A stretch of 60,174 nucleotides of DNA, taken from IMG/VR virus record IMGVR_UViG_3300038425_000132, positions 1-60,174 of that record. One strand, 5' to 3'. The notes beneath the pieces are model-generated. The model was given only the letters and a program-made list of their open reading frames with translations, did no database searches and was not told the DNA's origin. A program made the position numbers and the translations under genes. Below are positions 36,024 through 41,908 of this stretch, one piece after another; within the stretch, counting starts at the first letter, position 1, and the number at the start of each line of letters is the position of its first letter. This DNA is from a virus.

Positions 36024-36115
36024 TGGCGGATGTGGAAGGATTTGAACCTCCGGGCCGATTTTCACCGACCTCTTGCTCTCCAAGCAAGCGCTATAAGCCA
36101 CTCTGCCACACATCC
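36024..36115 (-). tRNA. tRNA-Ser(GGA)
   Basis: Class II, acceptor GGATGTG/CACATCC, anticodon loop TTGGAGA, long variable arm, encoded CCA. Confidence 0.95.
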
Positions 36116-36120
36116 TAAAA

Positions 36121-36281
36121 CAACGGATTTAATAACCTGTTGGAATCTCGTCCAACGGCAAAGCCACTGCTTTCGATTGTGGCCTCCTAACACGGTCTTC
36201 GGTAAACTTTAATTACCTACTTATTACCCGTGATTGTCCTGAGTATCAAATACGTCAGGATTTAACTGTAGGTATCCGTTG
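36121..36281 (-). ncRNA. structured RNA closed by an AACGGAT/ATCCGTT helix, unknown
   Basis: No ORF. The ends pair over 7 bp, and inside are hairpins TCCTGA/TCAGGA, ACCTAC/GTAGGT, GCCAC/GTGGC and GTTGGA/TCCAAC. Starts GGATACC-TACAG, reminiscent of the CAGCAA RNAs but without that motif. Lies between tRNA-Gln and tRNA-Ser. Confidence 0.45.
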
Positions 36282-36288
36282 TTAAAAT

Positions 36289-36362
36289 TGGCTGATTACC
36301 CATGACTCGAACATGGACGAACGCTTTCAGAGAGCGTCATGCTACCATTACATCAGTAATCA
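36289..36362 (-). tRNA. tRNA-Gln(CTG)
   Basis: Acceptor TGATTAC/GTAATCA with U1-A72 and G73 as usual for Gln; anticodon loop CTCTGAA; encoded CCA, AATTTT trailer. Confidence 0.93.
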
Positions 36363-36383
36363 ATATTTTGTAATACTCTAAAT

Positions 36384-36457
36384 TGGTGGAGCCACTGGGA
36401 ATCGAACCCGGATTTTCTCATTGCGAATGAGATGTCCTCCCGTTGAACGATGACCCC
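36384..36457 (-). tRNA. tRNA-Ala(CGC)
   Basis: Carries the G3-U70 alanine identity pair (acceptor GGGGTCA/TGGCTCC), anticodon loop TTCGCAA, encoded CCA. Confidence 0.93.
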
Positions 36458-36458
36458 A

Positions 36459-36509
36459 TAAAGTTTCCCTTCCGAGAGGAAAACTTCATCTTTCTCACGA
36501 AGAGAAAGA
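36459..36509 (-). other. two adjacent hairpins between tRNA-Ala and a structured RNA
   Basis: AAGTTTTCC/GGGAAACTT and TCTTTCTC/GAGAAAGA stems with short loops. Neither has a T tract, so processing or spacer hairpins seem likelier than termination. Confidence 0.5.
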
Positions 36510-36515
36510 ATATAC

Positions 36516-36670
36516 TAGATGCGGAATTTACGGTTATCTCCGAAGCTCTTTTTACAACTTACCCCTGTTGAGCGTTTTTAGCGTAGCCACCGCTACGACC
36601 TGTTTCGCAGGATTTATTCCCTTTTGGGGTTTTTTGTTTTAACAATATTTAATTGCTGTTACCACATCTA
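36516..36670 (-). ncRNA. CAGCAA-type structured RNA, copy 1
   Basis: 155 nt closed by TAGATGTGG/CCGCATCTA (9 bp, one G-U). Just inside the 5' strand is AACAGCAA (36652-36660), the motif shared with copies at 38282, 43468, 49083 and 49945. Internal hairpins include CCTG-CGAAA-CAGG and CGTAGC/GCTACG. No ORF. Proposed new RNA family. Confidence 0.55.
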
Positions 36671-36674
36671 AAAC

Positions 36675-36750
36675 TGGTGGAGCCTAGGGGATTCGAACCC
36701 CTGACCTTCTCAATGCCATTGAGACGCTCTACCAATTGAGCTAAGACCCC
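36675..36750 (-). tRNA. tRNA-Ala(GGC)
   Basis: G3-U70 pair, acceptor GGGGTCT/AGGCTCC, anticodon loop ATGGCAT, encoded CCA. Confidence 0.95.
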
Positions 36751-36760
36751 AATAAAATTT

Positions 36761-37040
36761 ATGACACAGACATAGCCGCGGTTCTGTTTTATCCTTACAT
36801 TTCTCTAAGCGTGCTATTACCCAGACTTTATAACGAGCAGCACTACTCTTGTCCCTATTTGCACTTGCATCTAATTTGTGGTATTAACGAATCATACCGA
36901 TTAACCCCTTTCAAGGCTCACTACCAGTTTTTCTCTGGCTACGGCTCGGTTGCAACATTTACTGATTCTCCCAATCATCTGCTGTGATGCCGCGAACTTC
37001 CTCTAACACATTTAGGTTAGCGTAAGGTCACTTATGTCAC
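36761..37040 (-). ncRNA. rnpB: RNase P RNA (M1-like), phage-encoded
   Basis: About 280 nt. The conserved 5' element AGAGGAAGTTCGCGGC (bacterial consensus GAGGAAAGUCC) lies at 36990-37004 and the 3' element ACAGAACCGCGGCTATG (consensus ACAGAACCCGGCUUA) at 36771-36787. Between them P4 can form with compensatory bases (CGCGG/CCGCG). P2 is CCTTAC/GTAAGG placed just before ACAGAACC, P3 is CTAAC/GTTAG, and the ends pair as P1 (GACATA/TATGTC). Order and spacing match bacterial RNase P RNA, which with a host protein removes 5' leaders from pre-tRNAs. It has its own promoter (37071-37099) and an upstream terminator. The specificity domain looks reduced. Confidence 0.8.
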
Positions 37041-37070
37041 AAAAAAATTTCAAAGAACTCTTTATCTATA

Positions 37071-37099
37071 AATATAAATCAAATACATAAAAATGTCAA
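37071..37099 (-). promoter_or_regulatory. sigma70-like promoter of the RNase P RNA
   Basis: TTGACA (37094-37099), 17-nt spacer, TATATT (37071-37076). Transcription would start about 25 nt before the RNA's first helix. Confidence 0.8.
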
Positions 37100-37104
37100 G
37101 CCTT

Positions 37105-37143
37105 AAAACAAAAATCGTGTCAATAACAAAATTTTATTGACAC
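37105..37143 (-). terminator. Rho-independent terminator after tRNA-Leu
   Basis: GTGTCAATAA/TTATTGACAC stem (10 bp, 7-nt loop) followed on the minus strand by GATTTTTGTTTT. It insulates the RNase P RNA from the upstream tRNA-Leu transcript. Confidence 0.8.
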
Positions 37144-37160
37144 AATTCACTATATAAAAT

Positions 37161-37249
37161 TGGTGCTACCAGAGGGATTCGAACCCACAAGTCCAATTAC
37201 GGACCCCAACTTCTCAGGCTGGTCTGTATGCCAATTCCAGCATGGTAGC
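37161..37249 (-). tRNA. tRNA-Leu(GAG)
   Basis: Class II, acceptor GCTACCA/TGGTAGC, anticodon loop CTGAGAA, variable-arm stem, A73, encoded CCA. Confidence 0.95.
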
Positions 37250-37252
37250 AAA

Positions 37253-37522
37253 TTACACTTCTGGTTCTTTAAATATTCCTTGTTTATATTGTTTAATCAA
37301 ACTTGGATATTTTTTCAAATCTACAGGTGGTTTAAACCCGGTTGAGGCATTTGCCCTTATACCTATTTCAATTTGCTTTTTACTTCTACCTCTATCAAGT
37401 GCAGCTTTCACATAATGACGCAAACACAATCCTTGTTTAAATTGAACACCTGCTGCTTGAGCCTTAATAGTATAAGGTCCTAATTTTTGCTGTTCTATGC
37501 ATTGTGAACAAATATAAATCAT
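37253..37522 (-). CDS. Cys/His zinc-finger-like protein
   Basis: 89 aa. CSQC at the start and FKQGLCLRHYVKAALDRG, then LKKYPSLIKQYKQGIFKEPE. The same arrangement (CSYC, SHGFCPRHYIKMM, LEKHPELVDIYSKGIFT) occurs in the 127-aa protein at 58976, so they are paralogues. The C..C/C..H spacing suggests one zinc site. Role unknown. Confidence 0.65.
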   Translation of the reverse strand: MIYICSQCIEQQKLGPYTIKAQAAGVQFKQGLCLRHYVKAALDRGRSKKQIEIGIRANASTGFKPPVDLKKYPSLIKQYKQGIFKEPEV

Positions 37523-37523
37523 T

Positions 37524-37724
37524 TTATCTTACTGGTTTTTTGTAACAACAAAATTTGAATTTTTTACCACTTCCACAACCGCACGGGGAATACATTCTGA
37601 TTTGTTTGTTAAATTCTTCCAATTTGGTCAAATCACGTTTAATTTCGGTGTATTTTACTTGTTCTTCAAGTGGTAATTTTTTAAGATCGTCAAAATTTAT
37701 TAATTGTCCTGTTTCAGTATTCAT
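37524..37724 (-). CDS. SEC-C motif small protein
   Basis: 66 aa ending YSPCGCGSGKKFKFCCYKKP, a SEC-C zinc-binding motif (CxCxSGxxxxxCC) like the C-terminus of SecA and many stand-alone proteins. The N-terminal 45 residues are a charged helix. Coupled to the upstream 55-aa gene through ATGA. Function of stand-alone SEC-C proteins is unclear. Confidence 0.75.
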   Translation of the reverse strand: MNTETGQLINFDDLKKLPLEEQVKYTEIKRDLTKLEEFNKQIRMYSPCGCGSGKKFKFCCYKKPVR

Positions 37725-37888
37725 TTTACTTTACTGGTTAAGTGGTACCCCTTGCAATGCTTGCATTTATATGGCCTTAGTTCAATTACACCACCAAGAG
37801 ATTCCATCACTAATGTATAAATATGTTCATTTGCCTGTTCCTTTGTAGAAAAGCGTTTTTTATCTTTACATTCAAACTTAGTAATCAT
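37721..37888 (-). CDS. zinc-ribbon small protein (CxxC...YHLTS type)
   Basis: 55 aa: MITKFECKDKKRFSTKEQAN ... LRPYKCKHCKGYHLTSKVK. This is the common phage small-protein pattern with a CxxC followed by YHLTS. Overlaps the neighbours on both sides by 4 nt, so the four-gene run 37253-38067 is one coupled cassette. Confidence 0.75.
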   Translation of the reverse strand: MITKFECKDKKRFSTKEQANEHIYTLVMESLGGVIELRPYKCKHCKGYHLTSKVK

Positions 37889-38067
37889 GACAAAAATGTT
37901 AAAATAACAGAAATCACTATACTACTAATCAAAATATAAATGAGAAGTTTATTATCATATTTGTAATATAATATTTCTCCTAACATTTTATTTTTCTTGA
38001 TTTTATTTTCAACCTTTTTTGATAATTCATCAATAAAATTATATAATGTTAACATCCTATTTTTCAT
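37885..38067 (-). CDS. small tail-anchored membrane protein
   Basis: 60 aa: basic amphipathic N-terminus (FIDELSKKVENKIKKNKM) and one C-terminal transmembrane helix (LLIYILISSIVISVILTF). The ATG follows directly after the trailer of tRNA-Val (AATTTTATGAAAA). Function unknown. Confidence 0.65.
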   Translation of the reverse strand: MKNRMLTLYNFIDELSKKVENKIKKNKMLGEILYYKYDNKLLIYILISSIVISVILTFLS

Positions 38068-38072
38068 AAAAT

Positions 38073-38152
38073 TGGTGTGAGTAGCAGGACTCGAACCTGC
38101 GATAAAAACTTCCGTGTAAGGGAAGCGCCGTTGCCGCTGGTGCCATACTCAC
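38073..38152 (-). tRNA. tRNA-Val(TAC)
   Basis: Acceptor GTGAGTA/TACTCAC, anticodon loop CTTACAC, T loop TTCGAGT, encoded CCA. The D and variable regions are slightly longer than usual (80 nt total). Confidence 0.88.
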
Positions 38153-38194
38153 ATTAAAATTGTTTTATTCTCCATCCATATTAAATACAATAAA

Positions 38195-38270
38195 TGGTCG
38201 GAGTGGGGCGACTCGAACGCCCGATATCTTGCTCCCAAAGCAAGCGCCATAGCCACTAGGCGACACTCCG
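38195..38270 (-). tRNA. tRNA-Pro(TGG)
   Basis: C1-G72 pair typical of Pro, acceptor CGGAGTG/CACTCCG, anticodon loop TTTGGGA, encoded CCA. Confidence 0.95.
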
Positions 38271-38281
38271 ATTAAATTAAC

Positions 38282-38380
38282 GAGATACCGATTTACACTC
38301 TTTTCTGAGGAACCTTTTAATGTTGTTCTCTACAACGTGGAGTCGGTTGCCCGACAAAGTTTTATTGCTGCGTGTATCTC
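38282..38380 (-). ncRNA. CAGCAA-type structured RNA, copy 2
   Basis: 99 nt closed by GAGATAC/GTATCTC with GCAGCAA just inside the 5' strand. Internal hairpins GTCGG-GCAA-CCGAC (GNRA loop) and GTTGT/ACAAC. The flanks TTTGAGATAC and GTATCTCGT..AATTTAA are nearly identical to copy 5 at 49945. Confidence 0.6.
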
Positions 38381-38389
38381 AAATCATTA

Positions 38390-38533
38390 TTTGTTAGAAA
38401 CTGACGGAATCCCGATTCTCCACCATCTCTTGTTTTAATTCGTGTCTAAAACTTTAACATATTAGACCCTTATAGTTGCTACTACTAAACTGTGCAATTT
38501 ATTTATCGTATCTGTACACTACTTTCTAACAAA
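38390..38533 (-). ncRNA. structured RNA with 11-bp end helix
   Basis: 144 nt between perfect inverted repeats TTTGTTAGAAA/TTTCTAACAAA. Inside are GTCTAA/TTTAGAC and GAATC-GG-GATTC hairpins. No ORF and no tRNA. Distinct in sequence from the CAGCAA family next to it. Confidence 0.5.
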
Positions 38534-38540
38534 CTTAAAC

Positions 38541-38593
38541 TGGTGCCAGAACAATTCGCTCATGAAACGAATTTGCCTGCAGGGCTATCTGGC
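38541..38593 (-). tRNA. T-armless tRNA-like RNA with CAU anticodon loop
   Basis: 53 nt. Acceptor GCCAGA/TCTGGC with A73 and encoded CCA; short arm GCC-CTGCA-GGC in the D position; anticodon arm TTCGT-TTCATGA-GCGAA giving CAT. After it only TTG precedes the acceptor: there is no T arm. A Met/Ile2-type identity would be the reading, but it may be a tRNA mimic or a decayed gene. Confidence 0.5.
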
Positions 38594-38599
38594 ATAAAT

Positions 38600-38673
38600 T
38601 GGTGGTCACTACAGGAATCGAACCTATCTCTTAATCGTGTGAGGATTTTATTCTACCAATAAACTAAGCGACC
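38600..38673 (-). tRNA. tRNA-Val(CAC)
   Basis: Acceptor GGTCGCT/AGTGACC, anticodon loop CTCACAC (first anticodon-stem pair mismatched), T loop TTCGATT, encoded CCA. Confidence 0.85.
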
Positions 38674-38820
38674 TTATTTTTCTTCAAAAATGGATATATC
38701 TCCGTAAAAATATGTTAGTAATAAATTTTTAATTTTACTAAGTTTTTCAAAATAATCCAATGAAATATTATTTTTTACAACATTTACATCTTCAGATAAT
38801 TTTTTTGTTTTATCATTCAT
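38674..38820 (-). CDS. 48-aa small protein
   Basis: MNDKTKKLSEDVNVVKNN, then DYFEKLSKIKNLLLTYFYGD. Amphipathic helix, no motif. Its TAA touches the 5' end of tRNA-Val. It follows a 5' tRNA-Val remnant and an AATTTT trailer. Confidence 0.5.
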   Translation of the reverse strand: MNDKTKKLSEDVNVVKNNISLDYFEKLSKIKNLLLTYFYGDISIFEEK

Positions 38821-38840
38821 AAAATTGATGGCAACTTTTT

Positions 38841-38861
38841 CCACCAATAAACTAAGCGACC
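38841..38861 (-). pseudogene. tRNA-Val 5' fragment
   Basis: Minus strand GGTCGCTTAGTTTATTGGTGG matches the first 21 nt of tRNA-Val(CAC) with one change; no 3' half follows. A duplication remnant. Confidence 0.6.
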
Positions 38862-38866
38862 ATATC

Positions 38867-38971
38867 TTAACGTCTAAATACTAAAATTAAAACCACTATC
38901 AAAAGAACCAAACCTACTCCACTTCCTATATAGATAGTACTACCAAGTATTGGTGTCAATATCATATTCAT
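38867..38971 (-). CDS. 34-aa single-helix membrane peptide
   Basis: MNMILTPILGSTIYIGSGVG followed by LVLLIVVLILVFRR: one transmembrane helix with a basic end. Small phage membrane peptides of this type are often missed. Downstream overlaps the tRNA-Val fragment region. Confidence 0.5.
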   Translation of the reverse strand: MNMILTPILGSTIYIGSGVGLVLLIVVLILVFRR

Positions 38972-39020
38972 AATTTTTCTTTCATTTTTTAATGATAATT
39001 TATTTTACCATCTTTCTTTT

Positions 39021-39040
39021 TCCAATAAATTAAGCTATCG
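39021..39040 (-). pseudogene. second, more decayed tRNA-Val 5' fragment
   Basis: Minus strand CGATAGCTTAATTTATTGGA resembles the fragment at 38841 and tRNA-Val. It lies between two small ORFs, the same arrangement as the first remnant. Confidence 0.4.
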
Positions 39041-39044
39041 TATA

Positions 39045-39218
39045 TTAAGTATTAGAAAAATCTTCTTTCAATGCTTCTTCCGGTGAAAGTCCATCAATAC
39101 CATAACTTTCCCAAAAAATATCCCAATCGGTATTATTAATACCCGATTCTAAAAACTTATATTTTTTACGAGCCACTTTTTTGATATTTTCAATCCATAA
39201 TTTTTTTATATTTTTCAT
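39045..39218 (-). CDS. 57-aa small protein
   Basis: MKNIKKLWIENIKKVARKKY ... SGINNTDWDIFWESYG, ending LSPEEALKEDFSNT. Basic start and acidic end, codons look used. Coupled to the upstream 42-aa ORF. No family recognised. Confidence 0.6.
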   Translation of the reverse strand: MKNIKKLWIENIKKVARKKYKFLESGINNTDWDIFWESYGIDGLSPEEALKEDFSNT

Positions 39219-39220
39219 AA

Positions 39221-39349
39221 TCAAGAAATCCTCGTATAACCTGCTGGCGTAAAATTATCCACAATCACTTTAAAAGCAGCTAATGTTCCTTTTACTGTAA
39301 GTTCTTTTACCACCGGCTTCTGTTTTTTTTGCTTCTTTTTATTTTTCAT
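39221..39349 (-). CDS. 42-aa basic small protein
   Basis: MKNKKKQKKQKPVVKELTVK then GTLAAFKVIVDNFTPAGYTR. The ATG immediately follows the tRNA-Ser trailer (CCAATTTATG). Possibly nucleic-acid binding because of its lysine-rich start, but unproven. Confidence 0.55.
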   Translation of the reverse strand: MKNKKKQKKQKPVVKELTVKGTLAAFKVIVDNFTPAGYTRIS

Positions 39350-39353
39350 AAAT

Positions 39354-39445
39354 TGGCGGAAGCGGTGGGATTCGAACCCACGGACCCCCGTTAGAGGGTC
39401 ACAAGTTTAGCAAACTTGCGCCATCAGCCTCTCGGCCACACTTCC
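39354..39445 (-). tRNA. tRNA-Ser(GCT)
   Basis: Class II, acceptor GGAAGTG/CGCTTCC, anticodon loop TTGCTAA, long variable arm, G73, encoded CCA. Confidence 0.95.
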
Positions 39446-39449
39446 AAAA

Positions 39450-39541
39450 TGGCGGAAGCCAAGGGAATCGAACCCCTGCCGGATTTTATTCCGGTCCAGT
39501 TTTCAAGACTGGCGCAGCAAACCAACATCTACCTGACTTCC
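39450..39541 (-). tRNA. tRNA-Ser(TGA)
   Basis: Class II, acceptor GGAAGTC/GGCTTCC, anticodon loop CTTGAAA, long variable arm, encoded CCA. With CGA, GGA and GCT this makes four Ser isoacceptors. Confidence 0.95.
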
Positions 39542-39555
39542 ATAAACTATCTATA

Positions 39556-39583
39556 AATATATCAAAAACAGTTAAAATGGCAA
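39556..39583 (-). promoter_or_regulatory. sigma70-like promoter upstream of tRNA-Ser(TGA)
   Basis: TTGCCA (39578-39583), 16-nt spacer, TATATT (39556-39561). The same TTGCCA-N16-TATATT design recurs at 56084-56111. Confidence 0.7.
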
Positions 39584-39587
39584 CAAA

Positions 39588-40010
39588 CTAATTTGATATT
39601 CGCAAACCATTTGGAGAAAGAGGTTGGTCTATATTATTAGTAACAGTAAATCCGCAAACCGCTTGAGATAAAAATGGAGACTCAACGCTATTAGAATTTA
39701 TTAAAGTAATGCCATCAAAAAATTGTTGACCTAAAATCAAACCATCTATAGGAATATCCACATGAGGAGCACTCCAGATTCCGCTTTTGCATTGCACCTG
39801 ATCATAGGCTGCATAAGTTGTAGTAACAATATTATTAGCACTTAAAGATGCTATAATATAATTTGTATATGTCTGTAATTGTGAACCATAATAAATTTTA
39901 AGGTTAACGGGCGATAAACTATATCCCGTCATAAAATGAATAGTTACCATTGCTGAATTAACCAACAATGTTGATAGACATATTAGACAAGTAATCAATA
40001 TTTTTTTCAT
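39588..40010 (-). CDS. secreted protein, family S member 1
   Basis: 140 aa with an N-terminal signal peptide (KKILITCLICLSTLLVNSA). Mature part has the family pattern: KIYYGSQLQTYTN, a central Cys, IPIDGLILGQQF, and ...CGFTVTNN ... LSPNGLRISN. Three paralogues are at 40018, 46750 and 47297. Two conserved cysteines could form a disulphide in the periplasm. Short beta-rich domain, possibly fibronectin-like. Function unknown. Confidence 0.65.
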   Translation of the reverse strand: MKKILITCLICLSTLLVNSAMVTIHFMTGYSLSPVNLKIYYGSQLQTYTNYIIASLSANNIVTTTYAAYDQVQCKSGIWSAPHVDIPIDGLILGQQFFDGITLINSNSVESPFLSQAVCGFTVTNNIDQPLSPNGLRISN

Positions 40011-40017
40011 AAACTAT

Positions 40018-40443
40018 TTAATCAACTATTCGCAAATTGGTTGGTGGAAAAAGTACTACATCATTAGTTGGGACTGTAGATGCACACATCGATTCCCACA
40101 TTAATACTTCACTTCCACCTTTCCATATATAACTCATTTTATAATAAAATGGTTGTCCACTTATCAAGCCAGAGATTGGCAATTTAGTATAAAAAGGCAT
40201 ATATTCACCCCGGCAGTATATTGGATTATATCCATTAAATGGAGCATTAGTAATGTATATTAAAGTATTTACTGGAAATGAAATAGAATTTGTATAAGAC
40301 TTTAATTGTGAGCCATAATAAACTTTAATACTATCTATCATATTGGTTGATGGCATACCACCATAGTATATAGTAAGAGTAGATGAACAAGCTATTGATA
40401 TAGCTGTTAAAAACATTAAACAAAAAACTAAAATATTTTTCAT
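40018..40443 (-). CDS. secreted protein, family S member 2
   Basis: 141 aa from ATG 40443 (MKNILVFCLMFLTAISIACS). A longer frame would start within tRNA-Thr and is rejected. The signal peptide ends near ISIAC, possibly a lipoprotein-type cleavage site. Mature part: SIKVYYGSQLKSYTN, LPISGLISGQPFYY, CASTVPTNDVVLFPPTNLRI. Follows the tRNA-Thr and shares a 7-nt gap with member 1. Confidence 0.65.
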   Translation of the reverse strand: MKNILVFCLMFLTAISIACSSTLTIYYGGMPSTNMIDSIKVYYGSQLKSYTNSISFPVNTLIYITNAPFNGYNPIYCRGEYMPFYTKLPISGLISGQPFYYKMSYIWKGGSEVLMWESMCASTVPTNDVVLFPPTNLRIVD

Positions 40444-40452
40444 AAATTTTTT

Positions 40453-40526
40453 TGGAGCCAGCAGAAGGAATCGAACCCTCACGTCCAAGGTACAGGCTTG
40501 GCAGGCTACCGTTACATCATGCTGGC
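40453..40526 (-). tRNA. tRNA-Thr(TGT), C33 loop
   Basis: Acceptor GCCAGCA/TGCTGGC, U73 as in the other two Thr tRNAs here, stem CCAAG/CTTGG and loop CCTGTAC giving TGT. Position 33 is C rather than the near-universal U. Encoded CCA. Confidence 0.75.
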
Positions 40527-40880
40527 ATTTCTTAATTTATCACATCGACGTTCTTTAATTTTCTTTAATTTCTTAATGGCCTTTTCTGAAAAAGTTACTC
40601 CACCGATTTGTTCTAACTGAAGTAATGCTTCTTCTTCCGTTGTTAATGGTTGACTTAATCTACCTTTTAATGTTGGCCATGTGGTTTTTACTTCATATCA
40701 TACTGATTTTATTAAATCTTTCTCTGCTACCCAAAATGAAAAATTGCAATACCAACAATCTAATCCAATTCTGGTTGGTCCTTTAACATACTTTCTTTGT
40801 ATAAGTTTCACCAAATAATCTTCAAGGTCACGTAATGTTCCACAATTTGGACATTTACACTTAAATTTCATAGCATCCAT
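40512..40880 (-). CDS. zinc-ribbon protein interrupted by an in-frame TGA
   Basis: Residues 1-60 (MDAMKFKCKCPNCGTLRDLE ... GLDCWYCNFSFWVAEKDLIK) form a clear four-Cys zinc ribbon ending at TGA 40698-40700. The same frame then continues 60 more protein-like codons (YEVKTTWPTLKGRLSQPLTT, EEEALLQLEQIGGV...KKLKKIKERR) to a TAA inside tRNA-Thr. No ATG, GTG or TTG begins the second part until its last codons. Either the shorter protein is the whole gene, or the TGA is read through, or the gene is recently broken. Confidence 0.5.
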
Positions 40881-41040
40881 AATATGTCATTTTCCATCTA
40901 TTCATTTGTTCTATCACAAATTGTTCAGATTTTCCAATTAGTCCAATCATATCTTCAGCAGAAACAATTTCCATAAATGGATGATATTTTACAAATTGTG
41001 ATTTTAATTTGTTAAAATTATCTTTAATTTGTTCACACAT
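40861..41040 (-). CDS. 59-aa hypothetical protein
   Basis: Preferred start ATG 41040 (MCEQIKDNFNKLKSQFVKYH); the alternative at 41088 lies inside the upstream gene. Ends KSEQFVIEQMNRWKMTYYGC. Helical, no motif. Overlaps the start of the zinc-ribbon gene. Confidence 0.55.
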   Translation of the reverse strand: MCEQIKDNFNKLKSQFVKYHPFMEIVSAEDMIGLIGKSEQFVIEQMNRWKMTYYGCYEI

Positions 41041-41044
41041 ATCA

Positions 41045-41218
41045 TTATTTTGGCAATTTTTTGAAATGTTTTTCAATCCATTTATCAATTTCTTCTTTAT
41101 GACTACAATACCAATTCCATCCTGTCGGCGTCATTGGGTCTTTTTCTCCATTAGGTAAAAAAAGAAATGCTGGAACTCCATCTAACCACAATATATTTGT
41201 ATGTATTTCGTATTTCAT
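41045..41218 (-). CDS. 57-aa hypothetical protein
   Basis: MKYEIHTNILWLDGVPAFLF then LPNGEKDPMTPTGWNWYCSH and KEEIDKWIEKHFKKLPK. Compact mixed alpha/beta look; I do not know the family. Starts 6 nt after the tRNA-Gln 3' end and precedes the 59-aa ORF by 4 nt. Confidence 0.65.
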   Translation of the reverse strand: MKYEIHTNILWLDGVPAFLFLPNGEKDPMTPTGWNWYCSHKEEIDKWIEKHFKKLPK

Positions 41219-41224
41219 GTAGAT

Positions 41225-41298
41225 TGGCTGATGCGGTAAGACTTGAACTTACACCTTTCTGCTTCAAGGGCAGGGGCGCTACATTACACCACGCATCA
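41225..41298 (-). tRNA. tRNA-Gln(TTG), C33 loop
   Basis: U1-A72 and G73 Gln features, acceptor TGATGCG/CGCATCA, loop CCTTGAA (C at 33), encoded CCA. Confidence 0.8.
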
Positions 41299-41303
41299 AT
41301 AAA

Positions 41304-41552
41304 TTAAGTTTTAACTTCTATAGCAATGGGTGGAAATCTCTCTTTCCATTTCAATTCTGTTTCACCATTAACAAGCTTCAACATATATTCATGAAAACAA
41401 AGCAATGAACAAAAGAAATGTTCTTGTTTGTCTGTTTTAGTTCGGTAACAGTGATTACAAAACTCACTTTTATTTAGGGTTAAATCAACACTAATACCGC
41501 CCAAAGGTATTGTATCGCCACCACAAGTTTCACATCTTATTACTTGCATCAT
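41304..41552 (-). CDS. Cys-rich zinc-binding protein
   Basis: 82 aa with CETCGG, CNHCYR and FFCSLLCFHEYM, i.e. six cysteines in CxxC pairs, compatible with two zinc sites (MYND/TRASH-like). Ends PPIAIEVKT. Coupled to the upstream 60-aa ORF (4-nt gap). Role unknown. Confidence 0.65.
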   Translation of the reverse strand: MMQVIRCETCGGDTIPLGGISVDLTLNKSEFCNHCYRTKTDKQEHFFCSLLCFHEYMLKLVNGETELKWKERFPPIAIEVKT

Positions 41553-41556
41553 AACT

Positions 41557-41739
41557 TTACTCCTGTATTAATTCAGCATAAACAAGAATTAATTGATAAA
41601 CATCACTCAATTTAGATAATTTAATATCCATATAATTTCCAACACAAATTTTTTCTTTGGATAACCAATCAGAAATTTTTGTTTCTATTTCTTCCAAGGT
41701 CGAACCCAAAAACAATTTTACTTTTAATATTCTTATCAT
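41557..41739 (-). CDS. 60-aa hypothetical protein
   Basis: MIRILKVKLFLGSTLEEIET ... KISDWLSKEKICVGNYMDIK and a terminal YQLILVYAELIQE. The strand-helix-strand layout resembles small sporulation/phage DUF proteins. Starts just after the tRNA-Gln trailer. Confidence 0.6.
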   Translation of the reverse strand: MIRILKVKLFLGSTLEEIETKISDWLSKEKICVGNYMDIKLSKLSDVYQLILVYAELIQE

Positions 41740-41743
41740 AAAA

Positions 41744-41818
41744 TGGCTCCCGCCTACGGTTTCGAGCCGTCACTTATGGTTCCAAAGACCACCGTGCAAA
41801 CCACTACACCATGCGGGA
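41744..41818 (-). tRNA. tRNA-Gln(TTG), second copy
   Basis: Acceptor TCCCGCA/GGCGGGA (last pair A-G mismatched), U1-A72, G73, loop CTTTGGA giving TTG with normal U33, encoded CCA. Confidence 0.85.
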
Positions 41819-41825
41819 ATTAAAT

Positions 41826-41902
41826 TGGCGGGATGAAGGGGACTCGAACCCCCGGTCTTCTGCGTGACAGGCAGACGCTTTATCCGGCTAAGCTACCACC
41901 CC
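41826..41902 (-). tRNA. tRNA-Asp(GTC)
   Basis: Acceptor GGGGTGG/TCATCCC, anticodon loop CTGTCAC, G73, encoded CCA. Confidence 0.93.
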
Positions 41903-41908
41903 CTAATA

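Noticed and set aside
40444-40488. N-terminal extension of secreted protein member 2
   Set aside because: Those codons overlap tRNA-Thr; the downstream ATG begins a normal signal peptide.
40698-40700. Genome-wide reassignment of TGA
   Set aside because: TGA ends several well-supported overlapping genes here (for example at 37721 and 35252), and no tRNA with a TCA anticodon was found.
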